Shown in pieces: positions 10,988-21,656 of a stretch of 64,000 nt of DNA. This DNA comes from Pyropia yezoensis (Eukaryota; Rhodophyta; Bangiophyceae; Bangiales; Bangiaceae). Location: contig CM020619.1 in assembly GCA_009829735.1 (NCBI GenBank), positions 2,548,590 through 2,612,589 of the forward strand. Reading direction: 5' to 3'. The position numbers were made by a program, and so were the translations under genes. Every line of letters starts with the position of its first letter. Position 1 is the first letter of the stretch. Under the pieces are notes generated by a model. It was not told the origin of the DNA. It did not search any database and saw only the letters and a program-made list of their open reading frames with translations.

Positions 10988-12841
10988 CCCTCCCCCCGCG
11001 GCCGGCGGTCGCCGGCGGCGGCGGGGTCTGTCTCGGGACAGCTGTGCCCCGAAAGGGGCCGGCAAATAGCTGGCGACGGCGGCAGCAGCTGTCTCGGGAC
11101 AGCTGCCCCGAACGGCGAAACGTTTCGGGGCAGGAGTCCGTGGCAAGGCGAGGGGGGGATTGGGAGCTAGCCCATTCCTTGGGCGTGTGATTGAATTCTA
11201 ATCTGACACACACCCGCCCACGCATGCGCCCACAGGCAAGATAGTAACCAGCGAGGAAGGCTAAGGGTTGCGAGCCGGTTCGTGTAGCGCCACGTGGCCT
11301 CTACCACGTGATCTCCGTCTTGGGTAATTCGCACTCGGAAGTTCATTACAGTGACACTGATGACGAAGTCCTGCTCTGTGTGCAAAGCTTCGCTATCAGC
11401 CCCCCTCTCTTCCTTGGGGGGGCGTCCCTTGTCTTACATAACGTGCGGCGCCGCACACACCTCGGCGCAAAGCTGACCCTCATCCTTTTACACTCGCGCA
11501 GGAACATGAAAGGTTTCTCCTTGACAGCAGATCAAGCGAGCACCACCTCTCAGTATGTATGTACGTTACATAGGTTCGAGCTGGGCACTCTGACGCCCAC
11601 CATGAGCTTCGATGAGGCGGGGCAACGGTGCCACTTTCCCCATCGAGATGGGGTCTGCCGACAGTCGCAGCGAATCAACAGAGGGGAGGCCGGGTCACTC
11701 GACACGGTGTCGGAATTTGTGTCGGACGAGGTCAGGCATGACGGCGTTGCAGGGGCCCGGGACGAGGGGCACTCGACCCCCCGTTGGACAGGGGCCACCA
11801 AACTACGCCCCGCGCCGGACGGGTTGTGGCACGTGAGCAGAAGAGCTGGAGCCAAGTGAACTCCACAATGGCGGCGTAAGCGGGGCGATGGGGGCGTCCA
11901 GGGAGCCATCATCCTGCGACGGGGGACTCATTTACAGAGGCCATGGACTGCAGCTGCGTTGTCAGGAAGCAAGCGCTTCAGAAAAGGGTGCATTCGGGAG
12001 AAAATCAAGATCCACAAGCCCTGCGATTTTACTGCGTGACAGATCAGGTGGCAAGATTTTATTGGTTCCGGTCCTTCCCATGGACCGACTGACGTGCTGC
12101 GCCGGGGGATGCACAATGTTTCACCTCGTGGACTCAAGACTTATTGGTTCTTCTTGGTTCTACCAGAAAACTATCGCTGTGACTCTCGCCAGCAGGGCCA
12201 TACGCCCTTTCCGCGGCCCTGCGTTCCGCGTCGACGCGAGCCCGACCGTCCCCGACCCGTGCGCGTCCGTGCGGTGGCGGATATACCCGCCAGATTTTTT
12301 GTGGACGTTCAAGCCACGCAGCCCCGGACGGGCAAGCGGGGCAGCTCCACGGCGTTCCAAGGTGAGGACCGGTCGATATTCCCGCGCGACTGTGCCATCA
12401 GTGGGTGGGGTTGTCTAGGTGGAGAGGGGTTGGCGCCCAGCACCGCGCGGCTCCCCCACCAGCGCGCGCCCCCCCACCACCGCACGGGCCATCGCTGATG
12501 GTGGCCGGTGAGGGGCGCGAGGAGTGCCTGTCATAGGCTGAGACTGGCTCAGGCGTAGGGACTGTCTTGCCGCGCGAGATTGCAGGCGGGGCGTGAACGA
12601 CGTCTGCCATCGACACGGGGGCACCCCTTCGACGGGAGCGGAGGACGTCGGCCTGTTATTGTGTGGCGCCACCTGCAGCTCCTCGTGTGGTCCCTGGTGG
12701 TGGACCATTCTACACCCATCGCTGGACCCCCTGTTGGCGCCTTCTACCCCCCGTTGGTATCCTCGGCGCGCCCCCGTTCTCTTGCCGTTGTGCCATCCCC
12801 CCTCTCCCCCTTCCCCACCCTCCATTCCCCCTCTCCTTTAG
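10988..12841. other. Non-coding region with palindromic repeats; no supported gene
   Basis: Contains a cluster of inverted repeats (11028-11133, listed separately). Further on there are only overlapping frames with no family signal on either strand. The last about 80 bp before 12842 are strongly pyrimidine-rich and end in TTTAG immediately before an ATG, which could be a leader or an intron end. Confidence 0.4.
11028..11133. repeat. Cluster of inverted repeats
   Basis: CTGTCTCGGGACAG occurs twice (at 11028-11044 and 11087-11105), each an imperfect palindrome with a CTGTC/GACAG stem. The second is followed by CTGCCCCGAA (11103-11112) and its exact reverse complement TTCGGGGCAG (11124-11133). 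A third CCCCGAAAGGGG palindrome lies between. The arrangement could fold into several hairpins. Confidence 0.75.
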
Positions 12842-13174
12842 ATGACTCTGTCCATCGATCAATGGGTATCGTCGGTGGAGAGCCAACTCGCCTCCCTCAC
12901 CATACGCATGGACTCCCTGGCGGTGGACCTGGTCACCGCTGAGGAAGCTGAGCCCGACGAGCTGCCGCCCCTGCTTGACGCCCTGGACGACGCCTGCGAC
13001 GACCTGCTGGACAGCCTCGGCGGGGTGGCGGGCAGCATTGCCACACTGGCCGAGTCGGCTGGGGGGGAGGTGGACTCGTGGGCAGAGGCCGCGACGGCAC
13101 GCGCAGACGCGGCAGTGTCGGCGGTGACGTCCATCAAGGAGCGCGTGGCCGACTGCAGGGGCGATGGGGGATGA
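12842..13174 (+). CDS. Small acidic protein, unrecognised
   Basis: A 110-residue ORF starting at an ATG that follows a long pyrimidine tract ending in TTTAG. The protein is strongly acidic (many Asp/Glu, for example EEAEPDELPPLLDALDDACDD), has almost no low-complexity run, and shows regular Leu/Val/Ala spacing compatible with helices (SVESQLASLTIRMDSLAVDLV; SIATLAESAG; ARADAAVSAVTSIKERV), like small coiled-coil subunits. I recognise no family. Amino-acid balance and the clean start and stop make it more credible than neighbouring frames. The tract before the ATG could be an intron acceptor, in which case there is an upstream exon I cannot place. Confidence 0.45.
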   Translation: MTLSIDQWVSSVESQLASLTIRMDSLAVDLVTAEEAEPDELPPLLDALDDACDDLLDSLGGVAGSIATLAESAGGEVDSWAEAATARADAAVSAVTSIKERVADCRGDGG

Positions 13175-16052
13175 GGAGAGGCTGGGGGCAGGGTGGGGGC
13201 ACCTTTGATGGGAGAAGGATTGTTGCGCTCTGTGGGAGGTGGGGCAGGGTTCACTGGGGTGGAGCGGTTGTGGCGTGTGAAGCCTGTGACTTTAGCTGAC
13301 AATGGCTGGGGCGGGGGCGGTGTCGGTGCACTGGAACGGGCAAACGATGCCACAACCGTTCTATGGGGGGGGCGCGTGCCCCAGTCGTCTCTTTTTTGTA
13401 TCTCTTTCTCTGTGCAGCGGCCCTTCTTGTGGGAGCTTGCTCCTCGCGGCTGTGTCCGTTGAATGGGTGACCGCAGGGTCCCGTTAACGCGGTGACCGAA
13501 ACAGCTGCTGGCGGTGCAGGGTGTTTCCCGCGCGCTACTTGAATGCGAGGTGAGGGGGGCGCTTGGATGATGCTCTCTGGGTGAGCCTACGGCGCTATGA
13601 CGGTTCGCTCCTCCTTCCTCCATTTGCCTATCCCCTTCTCCCCGCTTACGCCTTCTCGTGCGTTGCCGCGGATCGAATTGAATTCTTGTGAGCGCAACGC
13701 GCACCGCCAGCGGGCGACGTCGGGACCCCCTGGCCACGTGGCGGAGGCCAATGATTGGACCGCCACTCGGACGGAGCGGGGAAGCGCAACAATCCCCGCC
13801 CACAGACACGTCACGGGGGGGGCGAACAGAACAAGAGAAAGAAATAAGGAGAAAAAGAGGGGGCCATGGGATGGCGCGTCCGACCACCCGGTTGCGACGG
13901 GAGTGCCTTCCCCCCCCCACCTGCCCTCCTTGCGGTGCCGTCGTCGGGACCCCCCGTGCATGGGCGGTACCACTCCAGGTGGCGCCGTCGAGGGAGCTAG
14001 CCCCCCACCCCCGCAAGGGCGTCAATTGTCCTCATGGCGGCCCGCCCACACTCCGCTGACCGTGCCTCGGCTGGGCGCCCGCAGCTGGTGGCAGCCGCGG
14101 GTCATTTGAGCCGCCCCCTCGCGCCCCTGTCGTTGCGCACTCACGCGCTCTTCTCTCCCAGACGGCGCCCGGCGGGACAGCGACCGGGACCCCTCTGCGG
14201 TCACAGCCGTGTGGCAAAGGTGAGGGTGGGGTGGGGGTGGCGGTGGAGGAGGAACGGTCGGCGCTCGTGGGGCACTGCGCCTGTGTCCCCCACCAGATGC
14301 GCGTTGCGGCCACCCCACACAGAGGGCGGCGGCTGTGAGTACCGGCGGTGGGTCACTCACGGTCCCCGCCGCTGGGTATGGACGATGTGGGCTGTGGCGC
14401 ACTATTTAAAAGAGGACGCGAGCAACGCAGAGGACGCGGGGGTGGGGAGCCAAACGCGCGGCTCTGCCGGGTGACAGCCGAGGGGCTGTGATACAGGCCA
14501 GCGGGGCGGATGGCAGCAGCGGGGCTCAACGGGCACGACAACAGTCTTCTGAACACGAGCGTCGCATCGCCTGAGTGGGGGAAGTAGAAAAACCGGCGCG
14601 GGTGACCGAGTTTTGACCGTTGTGGGGGGGCTGGGGGGGGGGGGGGGGGGGTGGTCGGGAGGCGCTGGGCACGCAGTGGCGGGGTGGCAGCACCACCAAC
14701 CGACTTACAGGCCCCCGCGCCCGCAGTGACGCCCGCTGCACCGCCACCGCCGCTGCCGCAGCCGCTGCCACCAGCGTGCCCGTCGTCGGCCCCAACCCAT
14801 GGGCGCCGGCGCCCGACCCCGCTGTATGCAGCGACGCAGATGCGGATGCAGACCCGGCCGCGGGCGCGCGGACGCGGAAGGGAGGCCCGCCTACGGGACG
14901 CCGATGACGTGTGGCGGGGGGGGGGGAAGGCGCGTCTGCTCCCCGCGGGAGGCGGGCGGTAGCAGCCGGCGGCAGCAGCCGCCGCTGGCCGCCGTCGTCG
15001 TTTCTCCCGCCGACTGATCTGCCGTCGCCACTGCCGCCGCCGCTGCGGCCGCCGCCGCCAAAGCCGATGCAGCCGCTGCCGATGCCGATACCGCCGCCGC
15101 CGTCGCCGACACCGCTGCCGTCGCAGCCGACGCCGATGCCGCCGACGCCACCGAGTCGGCGTGTCGGGTGAGCGACAACGGCCGCGGCGGGTGTGTCGCC
15201 AGGTCCGCGCCCTGAGGTGCTTCGCAATGAACATTTCTAGAACATTTCTAGCACGGTAAGTCTCCTTTTCGGCACCTGAAAGTACGACAGACATAACGCG
15301 ACGATTCAACTTGTACAGTTAGCTTGGAGAGGGCCAAAGGGAAATAGGTAGCCCCCCAGTGCGTCAGCAACCGTCTCTCTTTTGGGAACGCCGCGCCCTC
15401 CCTGACCCCGCGCATGCCCTGGCCAGAAACGGATGGCCCACACACGCCGCACCTCGGCTCATGAGCCGCCGCTCTGCTCCCCCCCACCACACGCTTGGTC
15501 GAGGAGGGGGGGACGCGACGACGGGCCGGCGCCCCCACGTCACAGCCGCCACGATGGAGCAAAGGGCTTGCTGATTGGGTGAGAGGAGGAGCGAGGTGTG
15601 GCCCCAACGCTCCGGCCCGACACACCCCATCAGATCCCACGGCTGGTGGATGGGGGGGAGGCCAGCGTGCCTGGCTGGACTGTGGGCGCTGCCGCCAGCC
15701 GCTCATTGCGGGCACCCCGGCCGTGGGGGGCTGTCCTGCGACGAACGCGGCCGGCCCACCACCAGCCGTCCCCTGCAATACACTGGCGGTCAGCTGGGGG
15801 CCATTGTCGCCTGTGCCGCACACATCCCCTTCGTAGCCTGCTATAGCCGGCTAGTCGCTGTGGAGTGCCAAGTGCACTGTGCGCTGGGGTGTGTGTTGGG
15901 ATCATAGCTTTTGGGGAGGGGTGTAGTCCGCTCTTCCTCACCTCCTCCTCCCCGCTGCACGACTACCAACACTACCCCACCTACGCTCCACCCCCCCCCC
16001 CCCCCCTGACTCCCTACTGTGGCGGTATCCCGATCCAACCCTTGTCGTGTCC
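13175..16052. other. Non-coding region with homopolymer and GCC-triplet tracts
   Basis: No supported gene. It holds a run of 19 G at 14633-14651 and a GCC/GCT-type triplet region at about 14990-15170 that gives artefactual Ala-rich or Pro-rich frames on either strand. Just before the desaturase start (15940-16010) the plus strand is strongly C-rich, ending with a run of C near 16008; this is the likely 5' leader or promoter of that gene. Confidence 0.45.
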
Positions 16053-17306
16053 ATGGCGCCCCGCACTCGCGATGAGGATCGCCACCTGTCGGGCGCGCTG
16101 ACTGTCGAGGAGCTGGCCCCCGTGGTGGGCGCCAAGGCCCTGCTCCGTTCACGTCGGGGCTTGTCGACGGCCCCCGCCCCTGGGCGGCAGACCCCCCCTA
16201 CCTTCACCATCAAACAGCTTCGCGATGCGGTGCCCGCCCACTGCTTTGAGCGCTCCCTCGCCCGCTCTTTGATGCACCTGGCTGGTGATCTGGTTATGAT
16301 TGCCGCCATGGCCGCGGCCATTCACGCGGTGGACGGCGCCAAGTGGCTGCCCCTCCCTGTCCGGGCCATTGCCTGGGCCGCCTACTGGTGGTTCCAAGGC
16401 GCGGTCATGACGGGTGTGTGGGTGCTCGCGCACGAGTGCGGTCACCAGTCGTTTTCCCCGTGGCGCTCAGTGAACAATGCGTTTGGTCTGGTGCTCCACT
16501 CGGCACTGCTGGTGCCTTACCACAGCTGGCGGATCACCCACGGGAACCACCACAAGAACACCAACCACATGGACCGGGACCAGGTGTTTGTACCCCACAC
16601 CGAGACCGAGTACTTTGGCTCGGACTCTGCCGCTGCGCCCTCGGGCGGCGCGTTTTCCGAGGCCCTGAGCGAGGCTCCCGCCGCGGAGCTGTTCGGCATT
16701 GCGCAGATGCTGCTGCTGGGGTGGCCTGCGTACCTGCTCATGAACACATCGTCGCAGGCGCACCCTGGGCGGTGGGTGAACCATTTCAACCCGTCGGCGC
16801 CCATTTTTGAGCCAAAGGACTGGATGGACATTTTGCTGTCGGACGCGGGCCTGCTTGTGGCTTTTGGCGTGATTGGCGCCGCGATCCGGTCGTGGGGCTT
16901 TGCCGCTGTTGCGCGCTACTACCTCATCCCCTACCTGTTCGTGAACATGTGGTTGGTTCTCATCACCTACCTGCAGCACTCTGACGTGCGCGTGCCCCAC
17001 TACCGCAACGGGGAGTGGAGCTTTGTGCGTGGCGCGGTGGGCGCCGTGGACCGGGACTACGGCATCTACAATGTGCTGCAGCACCACATTGGCGACACCC
17101 ACGTGGCGCACCACCTCTTCTCTACGATGCCGTTTTACCACGCACAGGAGGCGACCGTGGCACTCAAGAAGGCGCTCGGTCCCTATTACCTGCAAGACAG
17201 CACGCCCATCCCCCGTGCCCTGTGGCGGTCGTGGACGCAATGCAAGTTTGTGCAGGATGAGGGGGAGGTGCTCTACTACAGCTCTCCCTATAAGGCGGTT
17301 GAGTAG
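16053..17306 (+). CDS. FAD2: Membrane fatty-acid desaturase, Delta-12/omega-6 type (FAD2-like)
   Basis: 417 residues, no intron. It carries the three histidine boxes of membrane di-iron acyl-lipid desaturases: HECGH (127-131), HGNHH (163-167) and HVAHH (350-354). Hydrophobic segments flank boxes 1 and 2 and fill the 220-330 region. Family members insert a cis double bond into oleate (18:1 to 18:2) on membrane lipids using cytochrome b5 or ferredoxin electrons. HECGH and HVAHH match plant FAD2, and the second box is a variant of the usual HRRHH. Length is slightly above FAD2 (about 383). No clear plastid presequence is seen, so ER placement is favoured but not proven. The start is the ATG in GTGTCCATGG, a good eukaryotic context. 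It converges with SF3B1, with 347 bp between stops. Exact regiospecificity is inferred. Confidence 0.85.
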   Translation: MAPRTRDEDRHLSGALTVEELAPVVGAKALLRSRRGLSTAPAPGRQTPPTFTIKQLRDAVPAHCFERSLARSLMHLAGDLVMIAAMAAAIHAVDGAKWLPLPVRAIAWAAYWWFQGAVMTGVWVLAHECGHQSFSPWRSVNNAFGLVLHSALLVPYHSWRITHGNHHKNTNHMDRDQVFVPHTETEYFGSDSAAAPSGGAFSEALSEAPAAELFGIAQMLLLGWPAYLLMNTSSQAHPGRWVNHFNPSAPIFEPKDWMDILLSDAGLLVAFGVIGAAIRSWGFAAVARYYLIPYLFVNMWLVLITYLQHSDVRVPHYRNGEWSFVRGAVGAVDRDYGIYNVLQHHIGDTHVAHHLFSTMPFYHAQEATVALKKALGPYYLQDSTPIPRALWRSWTQCKFVQDEGEVLYYSSPYKAVE

Positions 17307-17653
17307 GGTGTTTTGTTTTTCCGACTTGATGCGAGAGCACCGAAGGCCGCCGCTCGGCGGCTGTGTACAAACCACGGGTAATGAACGAACAAGCAGGGGG
17401 TGAGAAAGAGAATATCTAGGAGGTTTTTGAGCCCACTGCACAGCGATGAGCACGTCCAACGGTGGCTCTGTCCAGCGCCGCTGTCCTCATGGTGACGCGC
17501 GAGGCCGAGTGCGTGGCAGACCATTTGCGATGACAGAACAGGAATATAGAGCAAGTGCAAACACGCGCAGGCAAGGAAAAAAGAACGTCAGGCACCACCG
17601 CGGAAGGCAAACAGACATAATCGGGGTGACACGCGCAGCAAACACACCGCGTC
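17307..17653. other. Shared 3' region between convergent desaturase and SF3B1 genes
   Basis: A 347-bp gap between the two stop codons. No gene is seen; it must hold both 3' UTRs and polyadenylation signals. Confidence 0.6.
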
Positions 17654-20600
17654 TCATAGTACGAAATCCAGCTCTGGCCTCGCATATCGATTGTCTGGCC
17701 ACTCCCCTGGCACGTGCGCCTCAGCGCCCGCCTTGGCGCCACCGTTGCCGGCAGCCGCCACCCCAAGCGACGCGACCGACGCGGCCCCACCCGCGACCGC
17801 CGCGTGGAGGCCGTCTGGGTGAACCGCGCCGAGCCCGTCCAAACGGGGCCAGGCAGGCACCAGCGCCTCTTGCCCGTACACATAGAGCGTGTTGTAGATC
17901 CGCCAGTAGATGGCGCGCACCTTGGACGCTGGGTGGAAGAGCCCCTGCAGGAGGTAGGCCAGGATGACAGCCGGGCCCAGCGCGACGGTGCAGCCCTCAA
18001 TGGCAAAGAGCACCGCGTTAAGCACGTGGGGGCTCGTCTCAAAGACGTTGGGCATCACATAGTTAAGCAAGTGCACCAGCGCGTCCTCGTAACCATAGCC
18101 CGCCACGCCCAGCGCAATGTGGGCTACGGCTGAGCACGCGGTCTGTCGGTGCACAAGGTCACGGTCAGAGAGGGCGTCCTCCAGCAACCCAGTCACGGCA
18201 TAGACATAATCGCGGCCTTCTGAGCCAATCGACTCGAACAAAAAGGCAATGCTTTTTAGCACCCCATTCTGCACGTTCAGCGCGGGCGTGCGGTACTCGT
18301 GAAGCAGGCCGGGCACCACTGTGTACGGCCCGCACGCACCCGCCACGGCGGCGATAGCCACAGTGGTGCACACCCGCTGCTGCCGCTCTTGCACCTTGAG
18401 GTTGTTGAGCAATGTAGACAGCACGTCGTCCGCGCCAATGGCAGCTGCAATGCTGCCAAAGGTGGCGACCGCCGCGCGTCGTACGCTCTTGCGCGGGGCC
18501 TTGAGGAGCTCGAGCAGCTCAAAGCATACACGCATCCACTCTTTGGGCGACACCCGCTCGCTGCCGCCCCGCGCAATGCGACCGACGAGCACAATGGCAT
18601 TCTCCTGCACGCGCTCGTGGCGGTTCTTCAACACTGGCGTCAAGCGGGGAAGGAGTTCCCCAACGGGAGGCCGCATCGCCTCAACACCTAGTACGGCCAA
18701 TACTGCCGACAGGGCGCCCAGGATACCCGCAAGGGTGTCTGGAAATTCTTCACCAAGAAACTCAAAGAGCACCTCCCCCACGTGCTGCAGCAGCTGCGTC
18801 ATGGAGCAGGCGCCGAGGACGGGCGCGAGGCCGCCCACCAGGTCCGCAGCCTGTTGGCGCACCTTGGCCGAGGCGTGGTTCAGCCGCCACTTGACCAGCT
18901 GCACCAGCTGAGGCAGGTAAGACGCCGCACGGGTGCCCAGCTGCGCCACCACCGTCGAAACAGCCTTGACCGCTGCATCCCCAGAGCCAAAGGAGGACAT
19001 GCCGTCACCGCCGCCACCGCCGCCGCCCGGGCCGCCGTGCTCCTCCTGAAGCGCGACGATAAGGCCATCAACTAGCAGAGTCTCAAGACGAGCATCCACG
19101 TCCGCCAACCCGAGGTCCGCCGCGACCCGCGCGACCGTGTCCACCGACAGCCGCCGCAGCGGAGGGGACGAGTGCTTGAGCAGTGGCGCCAGGTGGTCCA
19201 GCACAGCTGCCCCCCCAACTTTACCCGCCACCGCCACGGTGGTGTCGGCAAGTGTGCGAGCAGCGCGACGGTCAGCGGCCGTACGGACAACCCAAAAGTC
19301 CGCCAGAAAGTCCGCCAGCAGCTCGTCACGCACGTACTCGGACGTGACACCATCGCAGGCGACCGCCTGCGAGACAACGGCAAGGACAATCTTGCGCATC
19401 TCGTCATCAGGAGAGCGGAATTCCCGCTTCAGCACCCCAGCCACCTCGGACGTGTAGTAGGACGCGTACTCTGCGTCCATGAGTGGCAACAGGGCGCCGA
19501 CGGCCTTGAGAAACGCAGCCAACGTCTTGCCCCGGTGCTGCCGAATGCCCTTCCACAGTGGCTTGAGCACCCCATCAAACGCCTCAATGCCGTAGGGGGC
19601 AGACGACTCGGCAAGGGCGGCCAGCGCCAGTGCTGTGACCGTCCGCACTTTAACCTGCTCGTCGGTGAGGCCCGCCGCGATGGCGCCCACAAGCTGGTTG
19701 AGCAATGGCAGCACAGCGCAGCCGACCAAGATGGAGAGCTGCTGGACAACCTTGGCGCCCGTGTGCCGCGCCTCCCACGACTTGCGGCTAGCGCAAACGG
19801 CGCGGAGAAAGGGCAGCATGGACGGGATGCCCAGGGCAGACGCCACCACCGCCAGCGCCCGCGCCGTCGTGTTGCGCACGTAATCGTCGGGGTTGTCAAT
19901 ATCGGGACGCATGGTCGCGAGCATGGTCGCCAACCCGGCCGCCTTGGCCAGATTGGCGATAATCTCCCTCCCTTCGGCGCGAGCGTGGTAGTCTTCGTCG
20001 ATCAGCAGCGGCTGCATAACTACGAGGATTTTGTGAACGTACGGGCGGACGCGGTGCTCGAGCTTGGCCAGCACGCGGTCAATGACCTTAACCAGCAAAT
20101 GACGCGCCTGCTCCTCGAGCGTCGGTGACAGCAACAGTGGCAATAGGGCATCAAAGAGAGGGCCCGCACCAAACTCCACCGCCTTGTCCGACAATGTCCG
20201 GAAGGCGGCCTTACGCATCATCGGGCTACCATTCTTCACTTTCAGCAGCAGCTTCATGACGCGCCGCTTCTTCTGCTCGGCTGCCGACAGCTGTGGCGCG
20301 CCCGCCTTGACTTCAGGACCGAGAATGGCACCAAACGTCGCGTAGTCTTCGGCAGACATCTCAATCCCGTCGAGGCCTGGCGGCAGCGCAGGCATTCCCA
20401 CTGCCTCAGCCGTGACACCACCCTCGGCGGGGAGCACGTACAGCGGGGTGGCGGAAAAGGCGCCACCAGAGCCCGCCCCGCCCACGCTAGGGGTACCCAC
20501 CACAGGCGTCATGAGCGGCGTCATGAGCGGCGTTGCCGCGACTGGCCGCCGCCGCTTGGGCACATACCCCTCGGGTGGCGTTAGCACCTTGTAGCCGTCG

Positions 20601-21232
20601 GTGGGTAGCAGCGCGTCCAGCTCCTCGTCCGTCACCGGTCGGCTACGAGCGGCGGCATCAGCGGCCACCCGGGCGGCGGCCAACGCCTCGACACTCATGG
20701 TGGGCACCCCACCGGCGCCGCCCAACAAGGGCGTCCCGCTGTACGCGCCGCCGACGCCAACGACGGGGGTGGCGCCGCCAAACGGGGCGGTCGCGCCGGC
20801 CGCCACGTCGGGCGTTTCGTCCCAACGGGAGCGCTTGGAAGGGGTGGCACCCCCGCCCGCAACAAAGCCAGAGGAGCTCATGTCGGGGGTGACATCCCAG
20901 CGGCTGGAGGTACCTGGCGTCGCGCCGCCCGCGGCAGGCCCGCCACCGTGCGCCGGCGTCACGTCCCAGCGGGAGGCCGACACGGGAGTACCCGGTACTG
21001 TGGGCTCGGTCAGGGTGCTGAGCAGGGGGGTAGCGTCTGCGGCTGCAGCATGGGCGGCGGCGCCGACCTCAGGAGTCACGTCCCACCGGGACCGCGACGG
21101 CGGCGGCGCGGCGGCGGCACCGCCGGCGGGAGACTCTGCCGGCAGCGCATCCCAGCTGGACGACGCGGCTGGCGGACCGTCTGAGACTTCCGACGTCTCC
21201 ACATCCCACCTACGCCGCTTGGTAGTGCCCAT
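17654..21232 (-). CDS. SF3B1: Splicing factor 3B subunit 1 (SF3b155)
   Basis: 1192 residues in one uninterrupted exon (human protein 1304). The N-terminal third is disordered and carries the family's repeated RWD.TP motifs (SRWDVTPEV, SRWDVTPAH, SRWDVTPDM, SRWDETPDV) that contact other U2 components and are phosphorylated. The rest is the HEAT-repeat superhelix, with family blocks such as GIRQHRGKTLAAFLKA, LPRLTPVLKNRHERVQEN, LLNNLKVQERQQRVCTT and VFETSPHV. The C-terminus ELDFVL parallels human ELDYIL. K528 (EQVKVRT) aligns with human K700, a cancer hotspot in the pre-mRNA path. In the U2 snRNP it clamps the branch-site helix. The start at 21232 (MGTTKRRRWDVE) is chosen over the longer frame because the N-terminal RWD motif follows at once. 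A Gly-rich insert lies near residue 735. It is divergent from MDH. Confidence 0.97.
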   Translation of the reverse strand: MGTTKRRRWDVETSEVSDGPPAASSSWDALPAESPAGGAAAAPPPSRSRWDVTPEVGAAAHAAAADATPLLSTLTEPTVPGTPVSASRWDVTPAHGGGPAAGGATPGTSSRWDVTPDMSSSGFVAGGGATPSKRSRWDETPDVAAGATAPFGGATPVVGVGGAYSGTPLLGGAGGVPTMSVEALAAARVAADAAARSRPVTDEELDALLPTDGYKVLTPPEGYVPKRRRPVAATPLMTPLMTPVVGTPSVGGAGSGGAFSATPLYVLPAEGGVTAEAVGMPALPPGLDGIEMSAEDYATFGAILGPEVKAGAPQLSAAEQKKRRVMKLLLKVKNGSPMMRKAAFRTLSDKAVEFGAGPLFDALLPLLLSPTLEEQARHLLVKVIDRVLAKLEHRVRPYVHKILVVMQPLLIDEDYHARAEGREIIANLAKAAGLATMLATMRPDIDNPDDYVRNTTARALAVVASALGIPSMLPFLRAVCASRKSWEARHTGAKVVQQLSILVGCAVLPLLNQLVGAIAAGLTDEQVKVRTVTALALAALAESSAPYGIEAFDGVLKPLWKGIRQHRGKTLAAFLKAVGALLPLMDAEYASYYTSEVAGVLKREFRSPDDEMRKIVLAVVSQAVACDGVTSEYVRDELLADFLADFWVVRTAADRRAARTLADTTVAVAGKVGGAAVLDHLAPLLKHSSPPLRRLSVDTVARVAADLGLADVDARLETLLVDGLIVALQEEHGGPGGGGGGGDGMSSFGSGDAAVKAVSTVVAQLGTRAASYLPQLVQLVKWRLNHASAKVRQQAADLVGGLAPVLGACSMTQLLQHVGEVLFEFLGEEFPDTLAGILGALSAVLAVLGVEAMRPPVGELLPRLTPVLKNRHERVQENAIVLVGRIARGGSERVSPKEWMRVCFELLELLKAPRKSVRRAAVATFGSIAAAIGADDVLSTLLNNLKVQERQQRVCTTVAIAAVAGACGPYTVVPGLLHEYRTPALNVQNGVLKSIAFLFESIGSEGRDYVYAVTGLLEDALSDRDLVHRQTACSAVAHIALGVAGYGYEDALVHLLNYVMPNVFETSPHVLNAVLFAIEGCTVALGPAVILAYLLQGLFHPASKVRAIYWRIYNTLYVYGQEALVPAWPRLDGLGAVHPDGLHAAVAGGAASVASLGVAAAGNGGAKAGAEAHVPGEWPDNRYARPELDFVL

Positions 21233-21656
21233 GATGGCGGTGAGGGAAGGTGAGGAGACGGTGACGCTGCGACGTGCGGCGGGTTGTTGAGTCTGCGTCT
21301 GCGTCACCGCCTTCCCTCCCCGTCGTCTTGGGCTAGTGCACTGTTCGGAATGCAAGTATATGTAGGCAAGAATCATGCCAATAGGGCAGTAAGTCGTTGG
21401 TACTTTCAACATACGACCGAATCGATCACTGGGCATCATTGCCCTTCAGAGACCATCGCCGACCACAGGGCCTCCTCTCCTCGCTTGGCCCCGAGACCAT
21501 CGTCATCGCGCTGCGTAGGAGCGTGCGTCGGCAGCGCTCCCACGGTCCGCGGCGCTGCGCCTGGCGACGTGCCCGTGTCGACAGCTTCTGAGCATCGCCC
21601 CCTGCTGCAGCTCTCTTTTCTTTTTCAGTCCCCTGTCTCCCCAGGTTTACGCCATC
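21233..21656. promoter_or_regulatory. Divergent promoter region between SF3B1 and MDH
   Basis: 424 bp separate the two start codons on opposite strands, so both promoters lie here. The MDH side ends in a pyrimidine-rich leader containing two CAG trinucleotides after T/C tracts, just upstream of the ATG. I see no convincing TATA box at a standard distance. Confidence 0.55.

Noticed and set aside
14353-15309. Long minus-strand Arg/Pro/Ala-rich frame
   Set aside because: Comes from GCC-type triplets and G/C runs. Overlapping long frames exist on the other strand, many starts are not ATG, and there is no family signal.
16467-17459. Minus-strand 330-codon frame over the desaturase
   Set aside because: Shadow of the well-supported desaturase, with His/Val-rich composition from its reverse complement.
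21233-21439. Extended N-terminus of SF3B1 (69 extra codons)
   Set aside because: No similarity upstream of MGTTKRRRWDVE, and it would occupy the divergent promoter. ATG at 21232 is preferred.
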